The notes under the pieces: model-generated
Database searches by the model: none
What the model was told of the DNA's origin: nothing
Seen by the model: the letters and a program-made list of their open reading frames with translations, nothing else
Program-made: the position numbers and the translations under genes
NCBI GenBank assembly: GCA_002633005.1
Contig: NMRA01000257.1
Coordinates: 323,737 to 385,736, forward strand
Direction: 5' to 3'
Length of the DNA stretch: 62,000 nucleotides
Source: Phoronis australis
Taxonomy: Eukaryota > Phoronida > Phoronidae
Shown: positions 40,008-52,727 of the stretch, piece after piece
Layout of the letters: each line of letters begins with the position of its first letter
How positions within the stretch are numbered: the stretch's first letter is position 1

Positions 40008-40760
40008 GGCTGTAGCTGGCTAATCTGTAAAATATCATCAGAAATGAACTCAAGCCACAAGAACACAATAGTTATTTTATCTGCAATCTCGGAAATGCTC
40101 CATTAAACATTTTTCCAAAATTAGAAGTGTTATTTTGCTTGAAAGTGACTATTCAACACTGAATTACAATAAAGATAGTTATCAGTATCATTTATGAATG
40201 AGAATAAGGAAGACCAAATCACAAACTAACCACAACCTTCTGAGAGAATTGATTGGAGTAAATCCACATCAACATATAACACAGACTCTTAAACTACTGC
40301 GTAATCAATGAAGATGCGATGATTCACAGACTCAAACCACATTAGTCATAGCCAGCAAAACTGAAAGTGGAAATGAAACACAACAGCCTATATTATATCC
40401 TGATGGTCTGAACACAAACTCTTGAATACAATAAGTAATGTTACAACGGAAGAATCTGACCACTTATAAACGAAAAGATTTACTAAAATTGCCACGTTTT
40501 TCATTTTTCAATTAGGCTTCCAACATTGTTGTGAACACAAAACTTTTCAAAAAACTGTGAACTTTAGGGCTTTGTACATATAGGTCGTGTAGAAAACAAG
40601 ATTTCACTTGTCCGTCAAATTGTGTCCTAAATCGGTGATATTTTACCGCGAATTAATTGAAACAACATCAATCTAATCATAACCTATACACGTGTTACTA
40701 CAGATTCAGATGTTTTAGAAAGCTAGTAAAATTCAGGTGTTTTCTTCACAGCATAGCGTA

Positions 40761-41008
40761 TAAAAAAAAAATAATTGCAGGCGGTCTGATACACGGTGTA
40801 CCAGACGTGCGCAGGCCGCGCGTGAGCCCATTGCACGGATCACCTGTAACCACTTTTATGCTTTATAAATAAATAGTTCAAACCGCGCTGAGGAAATAGA
40901 AACCTGACTCAAGGGTCTAACAATGTGGTCCAGTGGGACTCGAACCCACGGCCTCGAGCAAAGAAAGCGGTCACCTATCACACTAGGCCACACTGCCTCC
41001 TCATACAT
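40761..41008 (-). mobile_element. tRNA-derived SINE, copy 2 (well preserved)
   Basis: On the minus strand GGCAGTGTGGCCTAGTGTGA gives the A box and GGTTCGAGTCC is a perfect B box, so the internal RNA polymerase III promoter is intact. The tail is T-rich (ATTATTTTTTTTTATA type) rather than poly-A. The 11-bp target duplication AGCATAGCGTA is exact at 40750-40760 and 41009-41019, which implies a fairly recent insertion. It lies just upstream of the lipin first coding exon. Confidence 0.93.
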
Positions 41009-41019
41009 AGCATAGCGTA

Positions 41020-42548
41020 ACACACATAAACAAATGTGCAAGGCTCATTTGTGATCCAGTTGTAAAATTTCTTTTCATGTGCTCACTCAGACCAATGCGT
41101 CAATATTGAAAATAATGCAAATTTATGATCGACATATGTCCCAAATAATAGACAAATGACACGTGTGTCGCAAGCTCGTTGCCAGAGATGACTACCTACA
41201 TGGACTTCTTTATTTGGAAAAATAATGAGAGAAATGACTAGCTTGATACGTGTCATTTTTGGGGTTTAAAAATGGCTGTGAAGACTAAATAATGCAAAAA
41301 TTGTTTTTATTCCATTATTCATCTGTACATAATTAATTATTTTAAGTATTCTATATGCAGCATAATTTGAAGGCAAGTGTACAGTCAGCAGGATACTGTA
41401 CGTACATAATTTACTAACACAGGAATATACATAACCACTCATTCAGTTCCCAATGCATCTAATAAAGCTGCTGGACACCCAGGTGGTGAACCTATTTTCG
41501 GAGTGGTTGGGCACTCTATCGTTTTGTTCTCGTTCCGCAGAAACTGACTTATCTTTAACCAATCGGAAACAAGATGTTTTTTGAGAGCTAAAATTTTGAT
41601 GGCTGGCGTTCAGAACGACACGAGCACTTTTAAGGATGTCTCAGTTGTGTAAGTTTGAAGATGATGGTAAGCCGAATATGGGCGCTTGAAAGTGAAAATT
41701 TCAAGGGTGGACAACTGGCCGAGCATCCAAACCTGGATATGTAGGGTAAGATCAAACCAACTATATCACATACTGATTTTATAAAGAAATAGCAAATAAT
41801 CGTGACAGTGTTTAATCATATTGCAATTTGCAAATCTATAATACCAGATGACTTATGAGAACCATGTAGCCAAATACTCTGCTAATAGACACATACAGTG
41901 CAGCACAAAGGCTTTCAAATACAAGACATTTGATACTTAAATTCCAGTCAATTTTCCTATTACCCATAAATGTTCAACCCTCAGAGACATCCGGATCAAA
42001 TTACCACCATTTTCCTAAATCAGCTTGGGTAATGAGTTAAACAGACAAACAGTCTAAAACATCATTCACCATAGTATTTATTACCAGAATTTCGAAGCTG
42101 CTTTAATAATGAAAAATCCAACAACAACGATTGTTCAGCTGGTGAAGCCAACTTAGATACAGTAGATTTTCTCAAAATTTTATCACTGGAGGTGAAATTC
42201 ATAGTCACAACCTGTCCACTCTAAATCTATTGATCAGTTTATAAAGAACACTGCTCACCAACTGTGTACAACAACGTCACCAGTCAGAAGTATTTCAAAC
42301 CTCAACAGGGAACATCAAGTAACAACCACCTTCCCCTGTCACATCACAGATACTGAGCACACCCACACCACTGATGACCGTGACCGTGTTCCGCCACCAA
42401 CCACCAGACAGTACAGTTACTCGGTCACTGACACAAGACCTACAGCGACACTGTTGCTATCACTTATGACACGTACTTGGCAGGTAAATTAGCAATTTTC
42501 GGTTAGTGATACAGAACCTTAAGTCAAAACTAAATAAAACCTTACTTT
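41020..42548. other. Lipin 5' intron or flank, nothing further recognised
   Basis: The lipin ATG exon begins at an acceptor (exon starts 40024), so a non-coding first exon lies upstream. No repeat with defined ends and no open frame of interest is seen in this stretch. Confidence 0.4.
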
Positions 42549-42805
42549 TCTACCAAAGGCGTTTCCATAGCATTCTCACTGAATCCAACAAAGAATTGTC
42601 AATGTTAATGTGAGATCTGACTGCGTAATGACGGATAACCAGATGATCTATTTTTAGTTCATTCGTATCCTGTTTTACGGTCTTTGTTACGACACTCGTT
42701 ATTGGACAATTCACTCAAAGGCGCTATCATGGGGCGTGACCAACTAAGTAGCTCCCATTGGTCAATATGAAGAAGGTGTGCTCAATCTTCTCTTTCATGA
42801 TTGGC
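42549..42805 (-). promoter_or_regulatory. Candidate lipin promoter and non-coding first exon
   Basis: On the minus strand three CCAAT boxes occur at 42800-42804, 42757-42761 and 42701-42705, with a CGCCCC GC box at 42731-42736. Downstream, at 42549, a possible donor (AAAA|GTAAGG) could join a 5' UTR exon to the acceptor before 40024. Spacing and orientation fit a TATA-less promoter facing lipin. No transcript evidence is available here. Confidence 0.35.
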
Positions 42806-43109
42806 CAAAAATTGTCCTATTTAGACCTGAGACCTGACAGGTCTTACGAGTTACGAAATGCCATAACATAAACAAAGTGGGTCCTGCACCCCTTGTAACT
42901 CTTAACGACACTATCTTTCACATGAGGCGATTCATCTCAATTAATCTTACTGATTAAATTTTCCATACAGCAATCACACAGGGGAAATTTTGGAAATGAG
43001 CCACATAGCATGCGTTTTAGAACTTCAGAGGCAGACCTGATACGTTTTTTGAATGGGGTCAATGAAAACTGACAAGTTTGAAGAGAATTTCATATCACAA
43101 ACATGGCAT

Positions 43110-43210
43110 AACTGGTTTCGGCAATAGTTTGATATAACCTGCCCGTATTTTGAGAACCAGTTTGATCCCCGTTATTCAGTGGAGAAAACTGTTTCTCAAA
43201 ATTCAGGCAC
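43110..43210. mobile_element. Decayed copy of the 33.85-kb MITE family
   Basis: GGCAATAGTTTGATATAAC at the left and TTTTGAGAACCAGTTTGATC followed by CCGTTATTCAGTGGAGAAAA in the middle match that family. The right end is diverged. Confidence 0.55.
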
Positions 43211-43780
43211 ATTATCAACTTTTCTTTTATTTACAATTATATCTCTGTGTTATTCTCCTCCTCTAGCTTAAGTTCCATTTTCTTCATGTTTTCTGTTAAA
43301 TTTAATGTCGTAGTAATAGCCCAACTGGCTAATGTTAATCTGTTCTCCGAACGACGTTAAATAAAGCTTCTTGAATCTTATATCAGACCATTAATGTGTC
43401 GTCTTTATCACAGACAAATATTACTTTTCTCAGATTACAAGTGAAATGTTTAGAGCCACCCAAAATTCACGGTCAGTTAAAGGAATTGAAACAAACTCTT
43501 AATTTGAATTGATGTCATGGGCTTGCAAGGTTGGTAACTAAGAGAATGTTATCACCAAACAGTGAAGTGACTACCATGTGCTCTAAGAGCACTATATCAT
43601 TACATAACAATCCCAGGGGCAGCCTTACATAAACCTGGAATTTTGCAGTCACCTCATGGACATAAATTACATAACCACAACATTGACACACTTGAACTCC
43701 CATTGCCTGGTATGCATAAGAAAGGACAATCAATGAGCTACATCAGGTATAACTCATTGGAATAATCAAATTTTTCTTAA

Positions 43781-43972
43781 AAATATGAGCACAGCCTGAG
43801 TGCATTATATCCAAGTTCGCATTCACTCCCTTGCATACATTCAGGAGTAAGACCAGCTCAGATGAGACATCTTCATGCAATGCTTGATAGTAAGCCAGTG
43901 AAGCCAGGTTTCGAGCGCAGGTCTCCCCAACAGGAGTCCAGAACTAAAACCACTGAGCCACACTGCCTCAAG
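43781..43972 (-). mobile_element. tRNA-derived SINE of a second family
   Basis: On the minus strand GAGGCAGTGTGGCTCAGTGG contains a perfect A box (TGGCTCAGTGG) and a diverged B box (CGCTCGAAACC). An exact 10-bp target duplication TTTTTCTTAA flanks it (43771-43780 and 43973-43982). The body differs from the other two SINEs. It is not a tRNA gene because the cloverleaf is not complete. Confidence 0.85.
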
Positions 43973-44249
43973 TTTTTCTTAATGAAAAAAGGACTCGTCC
44001 CAACTGAAATTTTAGTAATAGCCTTTTTACATAAATTATGACAATTAAATTATAAACTACAATACTTAGCAGAATTTAATGAAAAAAGAATATACATAAA
44101 ATCATGTTACTGAATGTGAACAGCAACAAAGATTAATTTAATCCATGTAATGTTAAAAGGAAGGAGATAATACTAGTCATAAATTGTGAAATTTTATGAA
44201 TTTGTTGGTTTACTGCCCGACTTTGTCAATAACACCACTAAAATACTCA

Positions 44250-44660
44250 ACTATAGTGCCATTTACACTAACGAAGTTGACACGGATCAGCGGACATGGA
44301 ACAAGTTGTTCCAGTGTGTCAACGGACTGACACGGACCAAATTGACACCGTGGTGACAAATTTTTGCCACCCGTTTGTAAGGTAGAGCAATTTGAGCCCG
44401 AACAACTTGCGCCGTGTCAATTATAAGTATTAACGCGAAACTGGAGTAAGGCGGAAAGGATCATCTCTACTGCGCTTGTGCAATGACCTATGTACGGGTT
44501 CTTTGTCTCTGCAACTCTCGTCATATGTAAACCTGCGCATGTGCGATCCAGTCTCTCCAGCCTGCAATTTCTGTCTTGCCACGGTTAGTGAGTTGTTTGC
44601 ATAAACAGCCGCTTGACACGGGTCAATTTGCTTCGTGTCAGTTGCGCCGGGCCAAAAGTT
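44250..44660. repeat. Diverged inverted-repeat segment
   Basis: CGAAGTTGACACGG near 44272 and TTGACACGGGTCAATTTGCT near 44612 with CGTGTCAGTTG suggest repeated TGACACGG motifs in both orientations. This may be a decayed element. Ends and class are unresolved. Confidence 0.3.
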
Positions 44661-46918
44661 GATGTCTTAACGGGACTTATGAACATCACATGTACACATT
44701 GGTGTTATATTCAGTTTACTTGCTAAAGATACATGCTTCTTCCGTGGGTACCAGCCCGCACTCAGAACTACTGCTGTTGGCTGTTCTTTGTTTGCTTTTT
44801 TCTTTTGGTGATGCAATAGCACGAAAGGCTATTTCATGTGTCATTTTGTTCTTGTGCCTTACAACATTTAGATGGTTAAAAACAACCAGTTTGTCTGAGG
44901 AAGGCTAACTTTTAAAACCACAATAACTTGAGTGCTTTATTTAAAGTTCAAGCTGACTAATTGGCCAACAGTGTTCTTTGCATGTGTTTAATTACAAGTA
45001 GACAAACATTTGAAAAAGAAAACTGACCCACAGTAAGCAGGCATTATTAAGTTATACCAAACCAAATATTCTTCCACAGTTCACCACTATTAAAATACCA
45101 GAAGAAATAACAAAAGGTCAGTTTTGTAATTGAATTAGTAAGACACATTTTATCTCTCGTATATCTCTCAGCACTTTTTTATGAAAAAATATAAACTCTA
45201 TAGAACACTATTACTTTAATAATCCAATTTCAGTTTGCATTTGCTTGCACACCTAATCAACATGAGCACTCAGACACTTCCCAGGTCTGGAGGTCAACTG
45301 TGTAATGACCTGGACTTGAAAATCAATAAACCTACCCTACATAGATTATTCATGAATAGTGTGAACTTGCTGAGGTGATTTGGAAAATAGCCAATGAAAA
45401 CTAAGTCAAAGGGAGGGGTAACTGTGCAGTAAGTGATGGACTTGACATGTTTAGGCCAGGACTATTGTACATTGGTGACCTGCGAATTGAGGCGTAAAAT
45501 GGTTCAAGTTCACTCAACAGTGCGTTGTTTTGTAACTATGAAGGAGTAATTCATGACACATATAGCAGTATAGGCAACCAGCACAATTCACGAGACTGCT
45601 GGGTAAATTCGGAACTTTAGTCAGGATACACTCTGAATGATTAGCAGTAAAACCTCAACAACTAATAATACATTATGGCAGACAACTAAATTCTGGGTCT
45701 CACTTCTTCCCTAACTCTGCAAAGTAATACATTGCCATGTTCAAGTTATCTGCCACAGTTACACTAGTCAACGGCAACAATGTTAGAAGACCTTGCAAAA
45801 TGAATTTTTTTCGCATTAATCTGCGCCCAAAACTGGTGAATTTTCCTGGAAATGGCAACAGAACTTTGACTTGTTGATTGGTCAGTTTCTTTAACTAAAT
45901 CGAAATGAGTAAAGCTGCACCCTGGTGTTTTTTAAGAGTGGTAAGCCTAAATCGGCATACAAGGTCATAAATTGATAGCTACAACATTTCTACACTTTTC
46001 AAAACACATATTTCCTGTATCAGTTGATCTCAGCCAGCCTCGTATTCATGATAGTCCAGCAGAGGTCCTGCAGAGGACAAACATTGTTTGTACTTTATGA
46101 ATTCCCTATTACATCTTTGCAAGCACGGAAATCCTAGCCCCTGGACTCACTTCCAGATCTAGGCTTTATCTCCAAGCACTTGAAAGGAAATTGCTACATG
46201 GTTTTGTCTGTTCTCTTACTACGAACTCTTTGGAAGACTGTTATGAACCTCCAGTGAGTTTATTTCCAGGACCCAGAATTCTCAGTAGGCCTGCTGTAAC
46301 TCAGATAACTCCTCTCAAACAATCACCTTTCATAACTGAACAACAGCATCAAAACAACTGTTCCTATATCGAGTTTACATTGCCATTGCATATAAACAAA
46401 ACAACTATACAAAACCAGCGCAGGTAAGTTAAATACCCCTTTTATCAACACTGTGTTATGTCACAGCACACACCTGCCACCTCCCTTGAGATACCACCAC
46501 TGCTGGGCATGTGCATTCCCTAGCTCCTATACTCTATAGGAGTTTCACCGTCTCTATACTGGGGCCAGCTATAGTCTATAGTGGTCACATTCTAGGTATC
46601 CGGGTAATGTCGACTGTCTCTGTGGTCTGGAATAGATAGTCAGGACGACTCGGGAACTAGCGCAAACACTAATTAGGATAACGTTACGGTCTCCGTCTCT
46701 CAGTTTACATCTCATGTTTTTTCAACTGAGTAACGGCCCCCGTTAGTCAGTGACTGTCTGGTTATCAAAATCAGGGACCGATGGCGATGGACACGGAATG
46801 AACGAATTTCAGAAAGCATCTCGACGTGTTTAGATGAAATACAATGATAGAACGGACAGTGGAAGTGGCACCCAGGACCAGACGAGATAGCTGACAAGAT
46901 CAGGGTCAAACAACTTAC
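44661..46918. other. Intergenic DNA, no gene recognised
   Basis: Short open frames only (up to 78 codons). The one at 46191-46427 (+) ends beside a good donor (CAG|GTAAGTT at about 46424) but has no recognisable protein or matching partner exon. Confidence 0.4.
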
Positions 46919-47019
46919 CACTAAACCTTTCACAACTACACCATCTAACCATCCTCTGTAGGCGCCTAAGTTTTCTTCACCTCCGTGACCCAAAACAACG
47001 TCGTGACCACCCAGTAAAC
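46919..47019 (-). other. Orphan splice-flanked open segment
   Basis: On the minus strand this 101-nt segment is bounded by an acceptor (CTATTAG) and a strong donor (GTG|GTAAGTTG) and is open in the frame LLGGHDVVLGHGGEEN, then LGAYRGWLDGVVVKGLV. I do not recognise the protein and found no partner exons. It could be an exon of an unrecognised minus-strand gene, an upstream lipin exon, or chance. Confidence 0.25.
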
Positions 47020-47083
47020 CTAATAGCACTCTGCCATCTCAGGTAACCTCGAATTATATGATAATAAGGTCGTGTGAGAAATA

Positions 47084-47476
47084 TTGACGAATGGAAACCG
47101 TGTTTACAAACGAAGTCTGGCCCAGTTAAAATTTCCCGCCGTATGTTATGTTTTGATTGATCTCCGGTCGGAGACAGGTTCACTACGTTACATCAGACGA
47201 AGCGTTGTGCAACGGCGGGCATGCAGTCCGTTCTGTAACCAAGAGCTTACCGACAACCATATCTATGGCTACAGCTCCCTCGTACCCGTCATACATTTTC
47301 GCTTTGACTTAACTCGGGTTAACCTACCTTCCCGGAAAATATGTTTCGGTGAAGACTACTTAGCAAAGTTGCATTCCTTTAGTAGTCATCGGCACAGGCG
47401 GGATTTCTGGTCCCGGCTAATATTGGAGAGAACTGACAACTGTTACTTGTTCGAGATTGTGTTCTACAAATATTGA
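47084..47476 (+). other. 130-codon open frame, not recognised
   Basis: An unspliced ATG-to-stop frame in a locally GC-richer stretch (46.5-47.5 kb). It resembles no family known to me and shows no biased composition. It may be random or part of a 5' exon. Confidence 0.15.
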
Positions 47477-48161
47477 CCTTTCTTAACTTGTGGTGTTTTT
47501 GCTTAATATTTAGTTTCACTTAAGTAAGTCGTTGTATGAGTTACTTTAGTTAAAACCTTGGATACAATACCGGGTTCGCTTTCTGGTCGGCTTAAATATT
47601 TGTATTTTAATGTACTGTCATTTATTTGTGCAGCATAAAAATAAAAGATAACTTCAGTTGTCAAGGGTACTCGTCGAGCATTTCTCTCGAATTGAGAAAT
47701 TTACATGTCAAGATCGCCCTGTGGATGCCGCAGGCGCATAAGTAGCCGATGAGCTACGTGTTGCCTACTTTCAATAAAAAATTACTGAGTTCTTCGCAAG
47801 ATTAGCAACCATTTTTCATCTGCATGACTGAGTAAGGATGACAAGTTGAGACCAATTTGACTGATACCAGTAAGTGGTCTAAATCAGAAGTCTTTGGCCG
47901 CTGGCAGATTAGTACCTACAGGGCTACGTCAGTGAACTCGGAATTCTGCTTGATCTCAGTCAAGATTGCGTATGCCGGCGTGAACTTTCAGTGAATTGAA
48001 TATTTATTAAGGTGATTTTTTTGTTCCGATTGTAAAGAGTAGGGCCCGATTCCAAGGAGCATAATTTTATTCTCAAGATAAAAATAACAAAACATTTGCA
48101 TAGGTAGGTTACATTTGTAAATCATCCGATTGACGGATTTTTGAACGTTGTCTCAGTGCAA

Positions 48162-48215
48162 CCCATTAAACAGTCTGAAAACAGGTTTTAAACGGTTTTT
48201 AGGCTGTTTAATGGG
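48162..48215. repeat. 54-bp hairpin
   Basis: CCCATTAAACAGTCTGAAAA pairs with the reverse-complementary TTTTTAGGCTGTTTAATGGG across a short loop, with only a few mismatches. The same hairpin is at 53304-53357 in copy 2. Confidence 0.75.
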
Positions 48216-50351
48216 AAAGCGGTCACCGTTTCGTAGCGTATTGCTTCGAGTATGGAATCTTAATTTTGAGCACCCACAGTGAACCCTTTCGTAGGAAACT
48301 GTCTGTCGGAAAAGCCACCGCTTAGCAGGGAATTGTGTTAAAAAGGGAGGGAAACTGGTCGTGAAAATTTCGCCCTTCCGACATGCACGTCCTGTACTCT
48401 TCTATGGTAGTTCCCCAGCTAGGGAGTACAAGACTAAAGAGATGTCTTTGCAATTCATCTTTACTAGCACCCAAATACTGTGAAAATAATAATGTGTATT
48501 TTTGTTGGAAAATGTGAGTCACCCTTTCATGGCAAATTGAATGCTGGGAAAGGGTACCCCTTCGCAAAAAACTCGTCGCGAAAAACGGCCTCTGAGCGAC
48601 ACGTCTCGTAACTCTTCTGACGGCGGTAGGTTAAATATTGTGTTCCTCCGTCAGTTGTGTATTGGTTAGTTTTTTGATGTTAGTTCTGAATCTAGGTGTT
48701 GATCCCATTTGTTTCACGAGTGAGAAACAACATGACCGCCGGACCCAAAACATGACGGCTGGTCCTCCAAATCGGACCGCATTTGCTATCCACCTTCAAT
48801 GTCAGAACGCGATAAATTTTGTTCCAAAATGAAAAAGTCAGAGAGCAAACGAAATGTTTCGAGTCATCCTGATACTGTTAATATCCGTCTTCTTGTCGAC
48901 GGTAAATCAATGCTGCTTATATATCATAAATCTAAAAAAATGAGCTTGGATGAATGATAGTGTCCGACCATTGACTTTCACAGAGGTCAATGTAGGCCTA
49001 CGAATGATTCAAGAGGAGACGAGGCAACTATCACATTTTTGGGGCCGAATTTCAATAATTACTTCATTGTATAATTACATCGTCTGAGTAAATCATTGAC
49101 TATTGCCAGTTAAATCTCCCGTTACTTTCCCTAAAATTTGGAGAGGTCTTAAAAACAGACCTGCTTGGTTGATTATTATTTTTCTCTTGTTCTCGCCCTA
49201 ATGGACTTTTGCAAGCCACCTAGCCCGGCACTTCCTGCTCAGCTGCTCCTAATATCATCTGGGACAATTCTGGGTCCGGGGTCTGGTCTTTGAACTCGAA
49301 ATCGAAATGATTTTTGACATTTTCCGTTCTACTTTAATGCAAACTGAAGGCAAGTGTCAATGATTCTGTGCTCATCAGTATTTTAATGACTTACCTGGCT
49401 GCCTGTCTAATCGCTTAATTGTTTATAAGTTCGAGTCCGGAAGTCTAAATTTCAATTTTTGATCGCTCGAAATCTGAGTTTTTTACTAGAATTAGGAGTA
49501 CAAATCTAGGGGCCACGAAGTACAGGAACTTACACTACTCGAGTTTAGATGAATGAATATACTTACATTGAGTTTGTATACAGGACGGAAAATGTCAAAA
49601 ACAATAGAGAAACCGGGCCGTTCTTTTTGTAGATGGTCAAAAGGCTTCTGTACCGGCTTCAACCGCTGAAGACAGGTGTTGACGTCCGTCAAGATATCAC
49701 CAAAGTTAATGACCTAAGCACCTATTGAGTTCTACAGGCCAATTATCGCATTAGTGATATCTGGCTGCAGTAAAATACTGAACACAGAAAATTAAAATGT
49801 CAAGGACAGAAACTGTTAAATTTTGTTTTGTTAAGTTTTGCTTCCGAAACACTGAATTCCTCGTGAAAAGGTACGTGTAGTATTCTTCTTTCAAGGAAGA
49901 AATACTAAAAAAGAACAAATTGGCCAAAACACTGCGACGGATTTACAACAGTTTTGGGTCGATGCGTGTTCACAATTCATTCAGCGTGGTAGACTATTGG
50001 CATTCAGTTTGTGTCATAACGTCAAACAAAAACCGATTACGTAACAAAAGAAAGATTGGCATAAGGCCTCTGAAAACCGCCTCCCGTTCAGTAACGCTAG
50101 GACCTCGCTGAAAACCAAGACTTCGCGAAATTACGTGAGATATTGCCGTGTATTTCAAATGAGAACACGTGACTTTGATTAGATTTAAGCTAGGTCCTAG
50201 CGTAGGTCCTAGCGTCAACTGAACGCACGCCCGGTGTCGTCTGGAATACGGCGGACTAAACGGGAGTAATGTAATTTCGTGATCTAACACGTACCGGGCC
50301 CTATAGCAGGTGCTCGATCCTTCCGGACACAAGAAGCTCACGAGTAGTGTA

Positions 50352-50500
50352 CAGGGGCGAATCCGGGATTTTGGGTTGGGGGGGGGGGGGCANGCCAGGA
50401 TTTTACCCCGATCACTAGGACATTCGCACCCCCGGCGAACTGCCAAATGGAACATGGAAGAATTTTAGGGGTACATTGCCCCCTTTTAAATCCGCCACTG
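50352..50500. mobile_element. hAT-like MITE, 149 bp
   Basis: The left end CAGGGGCGAATCCGGGATTT and the right end AAATCCGCCACTG are inverted repeats of the family at 4232-4543; a poly-G run with an undetermined base (50393) follows the left end. In copy 2 (right end at 55405) the left part of the element and its flank are replaced by other sequence. Confidence 0.7.
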
Positions 50501-52190
50501 GTGTGATCACGTGCTTTGGCTAAATCTAATGTGAGGCTATATATTTACTTTAGTCCGTTACTTAGCTTTACTCACATTTGCCACCCGTTACCCGCTTTCT
50601 TTGTCACACGCATAACCCTCTCCAATCCCGGCATTAATTAGGTTGTCACATTTTGACGCACCCCTTCATTACACGCACGTGCCCAGTTTGAATTTTTGTT
50701 TGGATGACGAAACGTCGGCCGGTGCAACGAAGATGGCCCGGCGCACTAGCTGACTGACCCTAATTGGAACGCAATTTACTCACTGCCGCCTACGGTGATA
50801 CATGAACATAAGGTAACAGTGAGCTTTGCTACAGTTCAGGCACGGTCACTGTGGTGCGCAAGCCGTGTTCGCGAGCTCAACATGAACGAACTTTCTGTTT
50901 TCCTGCCAATATTGAATGTGGCTCAGGACCGTGACGAAATCGAGGAAGGGGGGAGGGGGTACAATTAAGTTGTTACTGCGGAGAGCAGGTTCTAACTTTC
51001 ACCACTAGCGGATCTAGGATGCCCGTAATTAAGAGTATCACTCCTTGGAGAATATTGTCCCAGTATACTCAAAGGATAGGCCAATATGCCGACGGCGTTC
51101 AGTTCGTACATGTGGAGAATTTTTCGCTTACACTGCATGGTGACCGCCTCTGATTCCCCAAGTCCCAGACAACTTTTACGATGCCTATTCAGCACGCCCT
51201 TGCAGTTCTGAGCTGATGAAATGGAAAGGCATTACTGTCTCAACAATGGCTGTTGTTAGTACCACCATTTTGGTTTTCTCTGACATTTGCAGAGTTATAG
51301 CCTGCAACTCTGGAGAGTAATTTTAACTTGGTACATTATAAATATTACGAATTAACTAAAAAGGTTCACTTGTGTTTATCTTCACAAAGGGCCACTTCCC
51401 AAAGGAACGACGATAAGTTTCATATTGGTTTTCTTTATTAAATTTTTAATGCTTCTGCCCACTTGTTTTTTTCCTACCCAGGAAACGGGTTGATAACTTT
51501 TTATCTAAGTTTTGAACTTGAAGTACCAAAACAGTGGTAGATTTTGATCGCCAGCTAAACTTAATTAGTTAAATTCATTGTGAGCCCATCCCTGAACTTT
51601 CTACATTACAGGTACACTAAACATTTCACGTGTCATTAAAGTTTAATCTTTATTAGAACTCAAATCATAAAATATATACAAAAGTGCAAAAATGGTGATA
51701 ACCAAACTGAAGATTTGGAATCTCTTGACAATTTCGGTGGCAATAATAACTATGCTAGCTCTTTGTCAGTAATAAAAAATGAAAATTGGGCACAACAACT
51801 GTTTGTTGGTCAAAAATCTGGTTAAAAGAGATTGAAAGAATATTAAACAAGAGCAACGCAGAGCGTTGAAATGCTCCCACAATTGCACCGTATACGGTAT
51901 CCTTCTAGGGTTGTTTATTGGTACCATAAAGTGGCCAGTAGAGGGCATATATGTAGTATGTTGTACTTTGCAAAATGGAAAGGCATGGTCATTGTCTCCT
52001 CAACAGGCTAGGGGCAAAATGTGAGTGATCTTCATAATACAAGCACATCCTATACATCAGTTGCTTAAAGCACCACAGAAACATAGAATTAAAAACAAAT
52101 TTACCAACATACGAGATTAGCACAGCATTAGAATGCCAGAAACAAATTTCTACTTGGAACTTTTCCTTCATAGTCACGAAGTAACACAAA

Positions 52191-52727
52191 NNNNNNNNNN
52201 NNNNNNNNNNNNNNNNNNNNNNNNNNNNNNNNNNNNNNNNNNNNNNNNNNNNNNNNNNNNNNNNNNNNNNNNNNNNNNNNNNNNNNNNNNNNNNNNNNNN
52301 NNNNNNNNNNNNNNNNNNNNNNNNNNNNNNNNNNNNNNNNNNNNNNNNNNNNNNNNNNNNNNNNNNNNNNNNNNNNNNNNNNNNNNNNNNNNNNNNNNNN
52401 NNNNNNNNNNNNNNNNNNNNNNNNNNNNNNNNNNNNNNNNNNNNNNNNNNNNNNNNNNNNNNNNNNNNNNNNNNNNNNNNNNNNNNNNNNNNNNNNNNNN
52501 NNNNNNNNNNNNNNNNNNNNNNNNNNNNNNNNNNNNNNNNNNNNNNNNNNNNNNNNNNNNNNNNNNNNNNNNNNNNNNNNNNNNNNNNNNNNNNNNNNNN
52601 NNNNNNNNNNNNNNNNNNNNNNNNNNNNNNNNNNNNNNNNNNNNNNNNNNNNNNNNNNNNNNNNNNNNNNNNNNNNNNNNNNNNNNNNNNNNNNNNNNNN
52701 NNNNNNNNNNNNNNNNNNNNNNNNNNN
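52191..52727. other. Assembly gap (537 N)
   Basis: Undetermined bases between the two copies of the duplicated block. Open frames drawn across it are meaningless. Confidence 1.

Larger units (their letters stand above)
47831..52190. repeat. Duplicated 4.4-kb block, copy 1
   Basis: Near-identical, in the same orientation, to 52728-57093. Differences are single bases plus a few indels: copy 1 lacks the 238-bp MITE of copy 2 and has an extra stretch at about 50135-50395 that is shortened in copy 2. Copy 1 stops exactly at the N gap. No convincing gene lies within it; short shared frames (for example 48322-48567, -) are read as non-coding. Confidence 0.95.

Noticed and set aside
40900-41008. tRNA gene on the minus strand
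   Set aside because: Has A and B boxes but no full cloverleaf; it is the head of a SINE with target duplications.
43880-43972. tRNA gene on the minus strand
   Set aside because: The acceptor and anticodon stems do not close; bounded by a 10-bp target duplication, so a SINE.
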